Positions 1 to 12,860 of a stretch of DNA of 64,000 nt are shown piece after piece. Source of the stretch: Zeus faber (Eukaryota; Chordata; Actinopteri; Zeiformes; Zeidae); the NCBI GenBank assembly GCA_960531495.1, contig OY482848.1, positions 18,567,458-18,631,457 of the forward strand. Reading direction: 5' to 3'. A program made the translations under genes and the position numbers. Under the pieces are notes generated by a model. That model was not told the DNA's origin and did not search any database. It saw nothing but the letters and a program-made list of their open reading frames with translations. Position 1 is the first letter of the stretch, and each line of letters begins with the position of its first letter.

Positions 1-37
1 ATGCAGCCACATATTGATAATTTGGCCAATATATATT

Positions 38-395
38 AGTGCTGGGCAATATTGAGAAAATCAAATATCACAATATATTTTGACAAATACTTTGATATCG
101 ATATTTGGCAATATTTTGGTTAACTATGCTTTCATAAGATGTTAACACACCAGAAATGTTTGAGAAACCATAAGTATTATGGATATTATGATCAGCCAGG
201 TAGTTACATTGATTAGAACAGCTGGAACAGTCTATAGAGTTCAGAAATTATAATTTCTTAAGTGTAATGCAGCTTCCAAGATAACATTTAACTACTATCA
301 CAATATGACAACAACCAAAATCCCAGACCAGATGCAGTATAGTCCCATATCACAATATTGATATCATATCGATATATCACCCATCACATATACAT
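38..395. repeat. ATATCG-rich dispersed repeat, copy 1
   Basis: It starts tagtgctgggcaatattgag and ends in caatattgatatcatatcga. The same start and internal text (gctttcataagat, atatttgagaa) recur at 50157-50535, and a partial copy lies at 51950-52122. The short inverted ends suggest a non-autonomous DNA element; the family is not assigned. Confidence 0.6.
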
Positions 396-869
396 GTGAT
401 GGCCTTGTGAGCAGATTCGACCTGCACTAGGACAAATTACACATATTGCACATATGAAGATATGTGACAAGGATGTGGTAGCAAACACTTTCTATAGATA
501 AGGATAAGGCCTTCTGTAGAGTACAGCGATATTAATGCAAGGAAGCATATGTACACGGTGTGTGCAGCCCCGTGTGTGTGTACTAGAGGGAGGAAAAGAA
601 GAGGGAGAGGGACAGACAAAAATTTTTGTATGTCGTATACAGACCTTCCCACAAACAGGGACCATGAAAGGAAAAACCAAATTTAACCACAATTTAAAAA
701 CTAGTCATTTTTCAAGTATTACATATCTCTGATAAGCACTGCACTTTCCTGAATTCCCCCCGAGGATTAAGAATATTAAGTTATCATACCGAATCATATT
801 GTATGATATCGAATAATATCTTATAGAATCATATCAAAGCACATGGTAATGTATCGTATAATATGAATG

Positions 870-1020
870 AATTAAATTTATTGTCATTGTACAAGAAGGA
901 AATGATGAAATGTGTCCTCTGCATTTGACCCATCCTATACCTAGGAGCAGTGGGCAGCCACAGTGCAGCGCCCGGGGACCAGCTACAGCTCTTTTGCATG
1001 TGCCTTACTCAGCGGCACCG
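870..1020. repeat. dispersed repeat sharing a SINE tail module
   Basis: It reads ttgtcattgtacaagaagga, then a stretch with tcctctgcatttgacccatc and agcagtgggcagcc. The reverse complement of this module forms the 3' part of the SINE at 20270-20708. It is a common kind of teleost interspersed repeat; I cannot name the family. Confidence 0.55.
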
Positions 1021-1312
1021 ATAGGAGTATTAACCCCCTAACACACATGTCTTTTCATATTGATCTTGATCCTTTGATATTGTATTGTACCACATTGTAC
1101 TGAATTTTCGTGTACCATATTGTATATACCATATTGAATCTTATGGTATTGTATGGTATGGTCTGGTAAGGGTTAGGGTTAAGAGTGATGAAAGAGTACC
1201 GAAAATCCTTACTGAAGTAAGGGCTAAGAGAGAGATAATTGACTTAAATACAAGTAGAGGTTTTGGTGTAGAAGTTGAGGAAAATGACTCAAGCGAAAGT
1301 AACAATTCTGAA

Positions 1313-1645
1313 CAAGTACCTGTGGCAGTTTTGGCTACCATGCGCCACCCAAGTGGCGTTTCATGGACCTCAGAGACACAGAAGGTGGGATTGTAGACAC
1401 CCCAGTTTATTGTAGAGTGGGCTAGTTGAAATAAGCCCAGGAGCAGATAGACATGTGTCATGACAGGGCTCCTCTACTGAGTGTGTGTGTGGATGGGGGC
1501 TTTACCTGTTGCTCATTAGAGCAACCAATGAGCAACAGGCATGCAGCCACTCTGATCCAGGTGTGGCAGCTTAAACCACACCATCCCCACACCACATCCC
1601 CCGACACCAAACTGAGGCCAGGGAGAATACCTGGCTGAAGCCTAC
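1313..1645 (-). repeat. LTR-like repeat, copy A
   Basis: On the minus strand it has cctgggcttatttcaacta, an AATAAA in ctctacaataaactgg and a U5-like ttctgtgtctctgaggtcc. It contains a palindrome built on tgttgctcattggttgctct. Related copies lie at 2250-2560, 9960-10200 and 10340-10560. The polyadenylation signal and layout suggest LTR fragments, but no coding internal region is seen. Confidence 0.5.
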
Positions 1646-1705
1646 CACCACCTCCACCCACCCAACAGGCAGAGAACAAAAAAGGGGAAAAAAAAAAGCT
1701 TAAAA

Positions 1706-1815
1706 CAGACTCTGACGCAGGGTTGCTATACCTGAAATGGACAGACTCTGGCGCAGGGTTTCTATGCCTTAAAATAATAAAACACCAGACTCTGAAACAG
1801 GGTTCCCATACTGTA
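1706..1815 (+). repeat. three imperfect 45-bp tandem repeats
   Basis: Three units begin gactctgacgcagggttgct, gactctggcgcagggtttct and gactctgaaacagggttccc. They lie between LTR-like copies A and B and could be U3-type enhancer repeats of the same element. Confidence 0.6.
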
Positions 1816-2249
1816 AACCAACAAATGTCCAAAAAATGTCCTGTGGTTCCCCAGGACACCACAGTCGACTAGCTTCCTTCCCCCAGGGCGACAACAGACT
1901 GCCCCCTCCTCACGTCTAGAGTGTGGGGCCTCGGGCTGCTGCGCTGGCTGGTGAAGGCTTGGCTGGACTTGCCTGTTGCGGCGGCTGCTTGGAGGGGTGG
2001 GCCTGGCTGCTGGGCTGCTGAATAGTCCTGGATGGAGGAGCTAGCTGCAGGCGGTTACCCGTGGTGGCTGCTGTGGCTGCTTCTCTCCCGGTCTTCCGCC
2101 GTACACCCTGGGTGCTGCTGCTGTGAGTCGGGAGAGGGTTGGTCCTGGGGCCGCCCGTTGACCCGCTGGTGGCTCCAGGGCATTTTCAGATGGCCCCTCT
2201 GTGTCCCCTCCCCGTGCCGGAGAGTCCCTGTTCAGGTGCCATTGTCGCA

Positions 2250-2560
2250 GTTTCGCCTACCGCGCGCCACCCAAGTGGCTTTTCAGGGACCTCTAACACA
2301 GAGACACAGAAGACAGGGTTGTAGACACCAGTTTATTGTAGAGAGAGGGCTAGTTGGAATAAGCCCAGGAGCAGATAAACATGTGTCTTGACAGGGCTCC
2401 TCCCTCCTGAGTGTGTGTGGAGATGGGCTGCTGCTCGTTAGACCCACCAACGAGCAACAGGTATGCAGCCACTCTGATCCTGGATCCACCAATTACCTGG
2501 ATCCAGGTCAGGTGTGGCTGCTCCAACCACACCATCCCCACACCACAGTACCTAGAAAAC
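2250..2560 (-). repeat. LTR-like repeat, copy B
   Basis: Shares with copy A the blocks cgccacccaagtggc, cagtttattgtagaga, aataagcccaggagcagata and aaccacaccatccccacacc, in the same orientation. Confidence 0.5.
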
Positions 2561-4117
2561 ATACCATTACAGGTGGAAAGGTATGTGATGTAATGAGAGT
2601 TATCGTAGCTAGCTACCTTCCACCTCTGAAGATAACACTGGTTCCACTAAGAAAGTAAAGCAATTTCTAGTAACTACAAGTTGCATAATTTACCAGTACA
2701 TATGGTTTCCTTAGAAACAGACAAAAACTGGAATTGCATAATTGATTATTCAGAGGAAATGAATAGTCTAAGATAAAGTCTTAATATTTTCAACCTGGGA
2801 TCGACAACCCGGCCCCCCACCCCTCCCCTCATAGACGAGTTTGGTGGTAAATGTGCGGCAGGTCAGCTCATACAGTAGGTTTCTCCTCTCTCCCAGCCTT
2901 GCGTTGCAAACGCTTGGCTTTCTGGGTGTGGGGCTAGGGGTGAGGAGGTCAAAAGAGTCTGGTATGCCGTTCTTTTTCTTTCCTTTCCAGTGCCACCTGT
3001 GTGTTTGTTACTGTGGGATTTGTACCTCCTCCATCACTGACACATGTGGATTATCTGTACTTAAGGCAAAAAGCCAATACAAGCCACATCTTGTGTGCGC
3101 GTGATCATGTACTCAGAGGCAAAGCTATCTTTCGCCCTATGCTCTAGATCACTGCTACTGGTATGATCATCTTAATTACACCTGTGAAAATCGTGTTGTT
3201 TTAAACATAAGACTCAAATACACACTCAAATTCAAACAGTAGTATAAAAATCCTAGATTGTCCCCGACAGGGGATCAATTATGGATTCCTCCCCTGGCTC
3301 TTTGGCAGCGGCTGAGTGGCCCCTGAGAGAGAGAGAGAGAGAGTGAGAGAGAATGGGAAGTGATGTCAGATGAAGTACAGAATATAATCTCCCTCAACAA
3401 ATACTTCCCCAACGGTATCATTCATTTTCTTCACAGGTGCAGGAGGAAGTTTGAACCCCAAGGTGTGACCGCCCATCCCCCCTTTCTGTCTATCACGTTT
3501 TCTTTCTCTTTGTTAAGGTCTCGCACACTTTGTTTCTCGACTCTTTTGTATTTTTTAGTGGATATTATACTGTATGTGCTGCTTGTGCTGATTTATAGTA
3601 TCATCAGTACACACACCCAGTGCAACCGGCAGCTCATGGGAGATGCCCAAGTGTGGGTTGTGTGTGTACAATGTGTGTGTGTGCACGTGAATTTGAACCT
3701 GTGCGTGTCTATTTGTGTACATATTTGTACTCGGTTTGTGTCACATGTTGACTCACACCTTCATACACAGATTCCTGCAAACCTGTTGCCGCCGAAGCCG
3801 CCCAGTCATGCACGGAGTGGGGTTTCTCAGCTGCACAATGGCCGGGTGTGGGTGTGATGCTCTGTGGGATTACTGAGAGAGAAAGGACACAGAAGCCGAC
3901 AGGTTCCACCAGAGCGCTGACATGGCACAAATAGATATATCAAGATTTCAATAAAAACCTTCCTGGCACTGACATTTCACGGATGTATGCTGAAATGTGA
4001 AGAGCATTGATAGCAGCAGAATGTGACGCCTTTTGGCCTCACTATCCCTGTGGCGTGGCTGAATTCTGATTGACACCTGCTAGGAGGTAAAATTGTTATC
4101 ATCTGTGTTTTGGTGTG
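2561..4117. other. intergenic, no gene seen
   Basis: No recognisable coding or RNA gene. There is a GA tract near 3326-3344 and a TG-rich stretch at 3655-3730. Confidence 0.4.
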
Positions 4118-4120
4118 AGC

Positions 4121-4128
4121 AGATAGAT

Positions 4129-4178
<50 letters not shown>
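4121..4178 (+). repeat. (AGAT)n microsatellite
   Basis: About 14 units of agat, followed by AAT-rich DNA to 4270. Confidence 0.95.
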
Positions 4179-4180
<2 letters not shown>

Positions 4181-4470
4181 GTAAATAATAAAAATACTAC
4201 TACTAATAATGATAATTTGGATGATAATAATAATAAAAATAATAATATACAAATAATATAAATAATAATATTCATGAGCAGGGGTCCTCCTAGGGCCGTG
4301 CACGCTGCTGTGCATCAAATTTGGTTTAAGACGCCATTTGAATGGACGGTGGATTTGCACACCAAATGCTGCCAGGGCCATGCTTTGCATGCGGCCGCCG
4401 CTCAACTGCTCCATTTGTCATGAGATCTCACACCTGAGGAGCCAAACCACCGTAAACACTGTTTGCAGTT

Positions 4471-4541
4471 ATTATTTTTCATTAGAATTATCTTTATCCT
4501 TGTGGTGCACAAGGATAAAGATAATTCTAATGAAAAATAAT
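4471..4541. repeat. perfect 34-bp inverted repeat, 3-nt loop
   Basis: The left arm 4471-4504 (attatttttcattagaatta...) and right arm 4508-4541 are exact reverse complements around gtg. Outside them, gtttgcagtt (4461-4470) and aactgcaaat (near 4579) extend the symmetry imperfectly. Confidence 0.95.
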
Positions 4542-4847
4542 TTATTTATTTGAATAGAATTGAGACATGGACGGTACAAACTGCAAATGGTTTGTCTGGG
4601 GACTAGTTCATATGAAGCAAAAATAAATATCGGATATACTGGATTTTTATGTAAAAACCTGCAAATAGCATTCTTTATTTCTTTTTTTTATTACAATTCT
4701 TTGTTTATATTTTAAATATTAGTTGTTAGGCCCTCTTTTAAAAAAAATTACTGTAATAAACTAGGATAATTGAATGCTCTGATATTAGATGAAAATGCGG
4801 AAACACACACACAATGGACACTTTGGCGTCAGAGAACCCTCTCTCAC

Positions 4848-5011
<164 letters not shown>

Positions 5012-5529
5012 ATCTACACAAACTACAGACAGCCTATAGCAACCCTACATTTTTTCAGCCACCCCTTTCTCTCTCTCCCTCTTTCCTTCTATCTTTCACT
5101 TCCTCACTTCCTCCCTCCCTCCCTCCTACTATAGCGGTCTGACCTGTCTTGCTGCCTCGTTTGTCATCTCCAATCACTTAGCTCTTTGAGCGGCCCTGAC
5201 AGACAGGGGTATTAGCAGCTTCAGTCTGGTGTTGAGAGCCGGGCCTTGCCACTCAATAGAGAAACTATGTACGAATGCCATAGCAAAACATGTAACAACA
5301 CACACTGTCACACATCCAACCACAGCTGCTGCTCCCAACTGTGTAATTTCAGTTTATTTTTTACATTGATTTATGTCTCGCTTCAAGTCTTAGGTCTGCT
5401 TTCCAACCCTTCCACCCCTATTTTTATTTTATTTTAAATAATGGAAAAATAACAAAAACAAAGGAAATTAATACAAATTATATATATATTTATTATATAT
5501 AAATAAATGAAAAATATTAATAACAAAAA

Positions 5530-5534
<5 letters not shown>

Positions 5535-5592
<58 letters not shown>
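5535..5592 (+). repeat. (TA)n microsatellite
   Basis: Uninterrupted TA alternation of about 58 bp. Confidence 0.95.
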
Positions 5593-5593
<1 letters not shown>

Positions 5594-5929
5594 GGTATTT
5601 TTTCCAGTGTGTAGCTAGTAGTAAGTAGTAAGTAACTAGATATTTTTCTTTTAGTCACTTAAAGAGACACTTGATATCATTTGACACAAACTTTTTGTAC
5701 TTTAAAAAACTTAAAAATACCTGATAATATATACAGTACATACACCGGGGGGTTAGTTTGGTGAAACTCCTCCTGCGCTTCTCCTTGTGTAAATATGGTA
5801 ACCGTGTTGGTAGATGACTGTCTAGTGGTCAGCTGTGGTCTACAGCCGGCCACCAGCACGCGCTGCCTTCCTTGAGTTCAGAGGCGTGGTTGGTTCAGGT
5901 GTCAGACATGATGGAGTGCAGCTCCTATT

Positions 5930-6225
5930 CCAACCTTCTCCTCCTGCTCTTTCCTCCTCCCGCTCCTCCCTGTCCTCCACGCCCTCCTCCTCCTGTTCCT
6001 CGTCCTCCTCCATCTCATCCTCCACCCTCCCTCACTTCCTTCTCCTGCTCCTCCACCTCCTCCTGCTCATCCTGCACCTCTTCCTCCTTCACCCCCCTCC
6101 TCTTCCTGCTCCATGTCCTTCAGCACCTCCTCCTCCTCCTCCCTCATCCTCCTCCACTTCCCCCCTTCCTCCATGTCACCCCCTCTCCTCCACATCCTCC
6201 TCTCTCTTCTCCACCCCCCCTCCAT
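5930..6225 (+). repeat. CTC-rich polypyrimidine tract
   Basis: About 300 bp almost free of purines, made of tcctcc and ctcctg variants. The asymmetry could form a triplex. The Pro/Ser-rich frame across it is compositional. Confidence 0.85.
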
Positions 6226-6301
6226 AATTTATTCCCCTATATACCCATATGGATAATTAAATGCATAGAATCGCATTATCTGCATTCTGTATGTTTTCTT
6301 T

Positions 6302-6342
6302 TATATATATATATATTGTGTGTTTGTATATATGTATATATG

Positions 6343-6377
<35 letters not shown>

Positions 6378-6400
6378 TTTTGTGTGTGTGTGTGTGTGTG
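6302..6400 (+). repeat. TA and TG simple repeats
   Basis: Interrupted TA repeats to about 6375, then a short TG run. Confidence 0.85.
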
Positions 6401-6981
6401 TATATTTTTGCAATTTTTGTTTTTATTCTATTGTATTTCATTTGACTATTATGCTGTGACAAATTCCTCATATATGTACAGTATTTGTACTTGGCGGAAT
6501 AAACTCATTCTGATTGTGATTGTGATTCTGATGAAAGACATTGGAAATATGTTTAAAAATATCCGTCAGGTAACATGAGGCGTGTCTGTTTATAGCTTCA
6601 GACTCTTTGTAAAAGTAATTATTTCAGCAATGAAACTAAGTACATAGTTAGCATTTAATTGGATGTTTGGCAGTGAAAAACCCACGAGAAGACGTGCTGA
6701 AATGTGATCAATAGACGCCTAATTTGTCTGCCAGTTTCAGTATGAAGTGCACGGACCGCCTGTCAGGATTGTCAACAGCTATGTGTATGTGTCAGTTTCT
6801 GCACATAGGACATTTTGGATGAGCGGGGACTTTTTTTTTAAGGAGTTGGTGATGGCGTCATGGCGCTGGGTGCAGGACGGCCACCCACGGTGAGAGACGG
6901 CCTGTGGAATGCTCTTTACCAGATTGCTTGTCTTGTCCACCAGACACCCCCACTCTGCCACCAATCACTCCCCAATCCATC

Positions 6982-7091
<110 letters not shown>

Positions 7092-7334
7092 GTGTGTTCA
7101 TGCAGTTACGTTCAGGTTTATATTTGTATGTTGAAGTTTGAGTTCATAATCATGGGAATTGTTTAAGTGACCTGTGTTATCATATTGTTGTTGTTTGTTA
7201 TTGTTGAGTAAAATTGCTCTCCGGCATCTACCTATAGTTCTTTATTCTGCAGTAAAAGTAGTCATAAATTGCACCCGAAGGGGCGGGAGCCCTATTGCTA
7301 TTGCTTTTGTTAATGAAAAACTGACGTCAGTGGT

Positions 7335-7745
7335 GTGTGGATGTCATGGATCCACTCACAGATAAGATGGATAAAATATATGCTTTTGGGGCAGTTCAGA
7401 CATGCCGTTATCCAAGTTTGATCCAATTCGGTAAACTATTGCAGAATAATTTAGTAAAAATCTGTATTTTTTTTAAATTATCACCGCAACGTGCGTGAAT
7501 GGGCAAATGATGGCTCACACAGGTCACATGATAGCAGTGCAGTCAAGTGATTGGTCAACAATCGGGCCCTCACCAAGATGGCGGCATGTGCTTTTAACTA
7601 GCGTCAGAAATGTATCTATGTCATGGATCCGACGAACCCACAGACAATCTGAATAAGAATTGTATTCGGGGCAGTTCCAACAATATGTCGTTCAAGTTTC
7701 ATCCAGATCAGTGGTTCAGTATTGGAAGAGGTTTGTGATCAACAA
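7335..7745. repeat. duplicated unknown repeat module
   Basis: Two related blocks lie at 7340-7440 and 7615-7740, both carrying atgtcatggatcc, cacagataa/cacagacaat, ggggcagttc and caagttt-atcca. Each is near an aagatggcg motif (7574, 7759). The family is not assigned. Confidence 0.5.
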
Positions 7746-8084
7746 TCGCAACCTCACTAAGATGGCGCCGTGCACAGCGCGCATGAGCAAGTTCACGAGT
7801 ACACAGATCACGTGACTTAACTTAAGAAATAAAAGATACAAACTCTTAATCATACAATGTTACAAAGTGACAGGTATCATTTTATTACTATTAACCTTTA
7901 TTATATTTGAAAAAAACAAGTTAAAGTATTACCAGGGACAACTGGATTAAACAAAGCGCAGCGTATTAAACGTCATAAACATATAAATTCTGAGGACAAC
8001 GGACACGCACCAGAGTAAGTTCTACAAAATAAAAACCCAATATCATCACTGTCAGAATTTATAGACATTCTAGAGATATCAATG

Positions 8085-8710
8085 TATACAAACTTGGATC
8101 ATAATTAAGTCCCGCCTCGACCACCGCAACGCTCTCTTCACAGGCTTGCCGGCCTGTGCGGTGAAGCCACTGCAGATGATACAGAATGCGGCGGCGCGAC
8201 TGGTGTTCAAGCAGCCAAAGAGGGCACATGTCACTCCGCTGCTCATCAAGCTCCACTGGTTACCTGTAGCCGCCCGCATCAAGTTCAAGTCTCTTATGCT
8301 GGCCTACAGAGTGATTGCTGGGAATGCTCCCGCCTACTTAAATGCTCTTGTAAGAGCACATGTTGCCCCCCCGGGTGCTGCGCTCGTCAAATGAGCGTCG
8401 CCTGGCTCTGCCGGCCGTACAACCACGGCAATCCAGGTTATTCTCATTTGTAGTTCCACGTTGGTGGAACGAGCTGCCAAAAATGACCAGAGCAGGGACC
8501 TCCCTCTCTGTCTTTAAGAGGCACTTGAAGACCCAGCTCTTCAGAGAGTACCTCCTCTCCTAACTTACAATTACTTAGCACTACTTAGCAGTATTTATTG
8601 TTACACTAATGTCTCTGTCGCAATGTAGCTTGAATGTTATTCTCCCTTGTAAGTCGCTTTGGAAAAAAGCGTCTGCTAAATGACTAAATGTAAATGTAAA
8701 TGTAAATGAA
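8085..8710 (+). mobile_element. L2-type LINE, 3' end of the reverse-transcriptase ORF and tail
   Basis: The translation gives GLPACAVKPLQMIQNAAARL then HWLPVAARIKFKSLMLAY, and in another frame WWNELPK and FKRHLKTQLF. These are C-terminal L2/CR1-type sequences. The frame shifts near the C run at 8367-8373. It ends with the fish L2 tail aagtcgctttggaaaaaagc and (atgtaa)n at about 8686-8708. It is 5'-truncated and dead. Confidence 0.85.
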
Positions 8711-9269
8711 AAAAAAAACATTAGCAATTACATAACAAAGGAACATGTATTTATTGTGTATGTGTTTTGAAATATTTTCATTCTTTTTGTGTTTTAGGTG
8801 TAGCCTACTACACACAATTGATTTCATTTTTACATCATCTATAATTGAACTCAGTTAAACCAGTTACTCAAGTATATTTATTTATAGGTTCATAAAATAC
8901 ATTATTATTGTGAAGACAGTTTTCTGTTGATTTACAAAGTACCATAAAATAATTATTTTCCCCAAACTTAATTAATTAATGATCGCGATAAATAATCGTG
9001 CTCACAATATTGACTAAAATAATTATGATGATCATTTTAGCCATAATCATGCAGCCCTTCTTCAGAATGATAACCGCCGTTAGTTGCGGCGTAGGAAACC
9101 CACCCACAGCCACAAACACCGAACGACTATTACGCTGTATCCACGCCGGAACAAATGAACATCTGCAGTCATAAAACACACCAGAACAGAGGGAGAAAAA
9201 AAGCACACTCCTCCATTGAACTTTAACAAGGGCTGACTATCCTGGACTCCATGTATGGCTGTCTCCAGA

Positions 9270-9303
9270 TGCTATTATTATTATTATTATTATGGTTATT
9301 ATG

Positions 9304-9357
<54 letters not shown>

Positions 9358-9446
9358 AATAATAATAATCATAATAATAATCATAATAATAATCATAATA
9401 ATAATTATTATTATAATAATAATAACAACAACAACATTATATTATG

Positions 9447-9508
<62 letters not shown>

Positions 9509-9516
9509 ATATAATG
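9270..9516 (+). repeat. (ATT)n followed by (AAT)n, inverted trinucleotide tract
   Basis: ATT units to about 9352 are followed by AAT units to about 9420 and again at 9452-9506. The two halves are reverse complements and could fold into a long hairpin. Confidence 0.9.
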
Positions 9517-9664
9517 ATAATAATAAATATTATGATGATTACAATACTCACTGTGTTTGTTAGTATTAGTATTATATATTTTTTTTTATTTTATAATTTT
9601 ATAATAAAATATTATTATAAAACAATTACAAAGATTACAATAGATAATAATAATAATAATAATT

Positions 9665-9695
<31 letters not shown>

Positions 9696-9959
9696 TAACA
9701 AATATAGCTGCAGGCAGCAATACACAGGGTCCAGTTCAGTCGTTTCTACAAAAACAACAAAAAATGGACATAAATTTGGACAATTGGACAATTTCTATTT
9801 TATTGCCTTAGACTTTCTGCAATTTTTCGGCATCTAGAACAATAATAAACATCAATTATATTATTATTTTATTTTATTATTAATTATTTGATTTCACAAA
9901 CACAATACGTACATTTTCGTTTTAATTTGCACTTTATTTTACTTATTGTGCTAATAATC

Positions 9960-10560
9960 CACAATTGAAGAACTGTTGCTCGTTGGTTGGTCTAACGAGC
10001 AACAGGTAAAACCTCCATCCACGTACACACTCAAGAGAGGAGGCCCTGTCATGCCACATGTCCATCTGCTCCTGGGCTTATTCAAACTGGGCCACTCCAC
10101 AATAAATTGGTGTCCATAACCTCGTCTTCAATGTCTCTGTGCCGGAGGTCCCCGAAACGCCACTTGCGTGGAGGGTGGTAGGCGAAACAGCCACACTGGC
10201 GGGTGTGTGGTTGGAGGGGGCTGTAGGCTTCGGCCAGGTATTCTCCCTGGCCTCAATTTGATGTCGGGGGTATGTGGTGTGAGGATGGTGTGGTTTTAGC
10301 ATCCACACTTGACCTGCATCTTGATTATTGGGGACCCAAGATCAGAGTGGCTGCAGACCACCATCCCCACACACACTCAAGCGAGAGGAGCCCCTGTCGT
10401 GACCCATGTCTATCTGCTCCTGGGATTATTCCATCTGGCCCATTCTCTACAATAAACTGCTGTCTACAACCTTGTCTTCTGTGTCTCTGTGCCGGAGGTC
10501 CCTGAAACTCCGCTTGGGTGCCGGGTGGTAGACGAAACTGCCACACTCACCGTGCTGTGT
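9960..10560 (+). repeat. two direct LTR-like copies C and D, opposite orientation to A and B
   Basis: Two modules, each with an AATAAA near ctctacaataaactgctg or ccacaataaattgg, repeat the block tctgtgtctctgtgccggag. They are separated by an upstream-type segment including ccaggtattctccctggcct, which matches copy A's flank at 1610-1640 in reverse. Confidence 0.5.
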
Positions 10561-12195
10561 GTGGAAATCGAGCTGTAGTCATAGTGACGGAAGTTGACAC
10601 CTCGACCGTGTCTGTCGCTGCAGCAATCGTTCTAACCAGACAGTTTTAGCCTGAAAAGTGCAGAGGAAATTCCTACGGAGTGGAACCCTAATAGTGTTTC
10701 TATGTTGAGCTACTGTATCCATCCACGAGTAGAGGGCACTTTCATTGGCAAAATACACCAAATATAAGGGAATGACAATTTCCTGGCATCCATTCCTTTG
10801 CAGATCCCACGGATCACATTTGATTGGACACATCAGAAGGTACAGTATATGTAAAAATAATCCTACTGTGCAGACAGATTCAACATTAGCCTTTGAGAAA
10901 TTTGTGGCCAGCTGTGGTGTTTGATGACAGGTGTCGCCCGCACAATGTCAAATAACGTGCAGGGCTGTGTCTATATTTGCTGTGGTCGTGGTGGAGTGAC
11001 AGGCCTTGGGCGTGTGACTGCAGGGACGCCACGGTCCGTTGGAAGTCAAAACACCTGACAAGACTCATAGACTGATAGGATGCGTTACGTTAAGCCTCCA
11101 GCGCTGGATCTAAGTCAAGAGAGTGGTGTGCACACACTGATGTACGCAGCCCAGAGGGGTCAGTGTGTGCGTGTGTGCGAAGAAACATAAAAAAAACAAA
11201 TAAAATAAATAGGGTGTAGACGCGGTGGTGACAGATTATGGGTGTGGACCCACAAGGATGCCACCTATCTGATGTTAAACTGGGAGGTGAGCCGTGACAT
11301 GTCGTTGGATGTGAGATCGACCCCCGACACCATGACGGTAATAAAGTTTATTCTCATGGACGCAGGGTCTAATTGTCTTTTCTTATTATTTTATTCCCTT
11401 CGTGGGTGTCTATACCACAACTATAGAACCATTTGCATTTTGATGACATCTGGCAAACTGATAGGTGGTGGTCCAAACCCTCTATTCATCACTTTAGAGG
11501 TCTGCCTATTATCCCCTCTAGCGCCACCAACAGGCCAACGTTGGACCTGCATTTGGTCAGGAATCACAACTCATTTTCCCTCTTATTCCTTGGGTATTTG
11601 CGCTCAACCCACTTATTCATCACTTATTCGTCATCACCTACGGCAGGCGTGGGAAACTTGTGGTCCACGGGCCTATAACTGTAACTTTTGACCTGTTGAT
11701 ATACCAAATTACTGATACATTACATCACAGACTTTTGGATCTTTATCTTTTTAGGCTTTTAGGGAATTTTGTTTATCTTTTTAATCCTTTTCCAAAAAAA
11801 AAAATAAAATAAAAAAAAAATAATAATAATAATAAAACCTTTTTTTAATTGTATTTTAAATATAAATATATATAAAATATTGTAAAAAATTTACAATATT
11901 TTATCTTATCATATTTAATAACATTTTATGTTTCCTGATATTACAGTCTTTTGAACCTTCAAAGGAATTTTTCTTGTCTTTTTAATATTTTCCCTATAAA
12001 GTACAAAGAGGAGTTTCTTCATTATAACCATTCAAGTACATACTGTATATATTCGCCACTTGCTGAAAAAAAGTCCTGGTAGTAGATTAAATTATTAACA
12101 ACTAGGTAAAGTAACACCCACCTTATCTAGTTGAGTTTATCAGCTTGCTTTGTCTCAGATAACATGTACAGTACACACTGCTAGTGGTTGATATT
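10561..12195. other. intergenic, no gene seen
   Basis: No coding or RNA gene recognised. The region ends in AT-rich DNA (11780-12060). Confidence 0.4.
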
Positions 12196-12199
12196 ACAG

Positions 12200-12262
12200 T
12201 GTGTGTGTGCGTGTGTGTGTGCGTGCGTGCGTGTGTGCGTGTGTGCGTGTGTGTGTGTGTGT
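12200..12262 (+). repeat. (TG)n/(CG) microsatellite
   Basis: TG repeats interrupted by gcgtgcgtgc. Confidence 0.9.
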
Positions 12263-12824
12263 GCCGGGGGCCACAGGAAACACAAGGGCGCTTACGATGT
12301 CTTAGTATTTATTTCAATAAGTTACATTTAGAGATTTTTGTAATCACCTTTTTTTGTTCACATCAAGCATTCTGTCTTTAACCCAGTGCAGGAATGAAGA
12401 AAATCAAGATTAAATAAACAAAAGAAGAGAACCCCCCCCCCCCAAATAAAAACAAGCGTGTGCAGCATGGACGAACCCTCCCTTCACATTGCTTCTACAT
12501 AAGTATTGATTATATTGTATATATACATCTATATGTGCATACTTTTATCACAGTTACAAAAATAAAATACATTACTGTTGATGCGCCACCATACACACAA
12601 GGTGAAAACAAAACACAGAAAAGCTGTACAGTCCTCATTGAGGGCAAAAATACACGCAACAATAGATTTAAAAAAAAGACAAAAAGAAGGAAGAAATTAT
12701 ATTATATAGCTTTAAAAAAATTTAAACGCACGACCATTTCAACCTAGATTATTATTATTATTTCTTTATCCCAGCCAACGAAGGATACTTTCAGTTTAAA
12801 AGTTGTGCTTCACTCTAATAAAAC

Positions 12825-12860
<36 letters not shown>

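Noticed and set aside
5835-6459. Pro/Ser-rich frames of 130-195 codons
   Set aside because: They follow a CTC-type polypyrimidine tract; no start context, domain or splice support.
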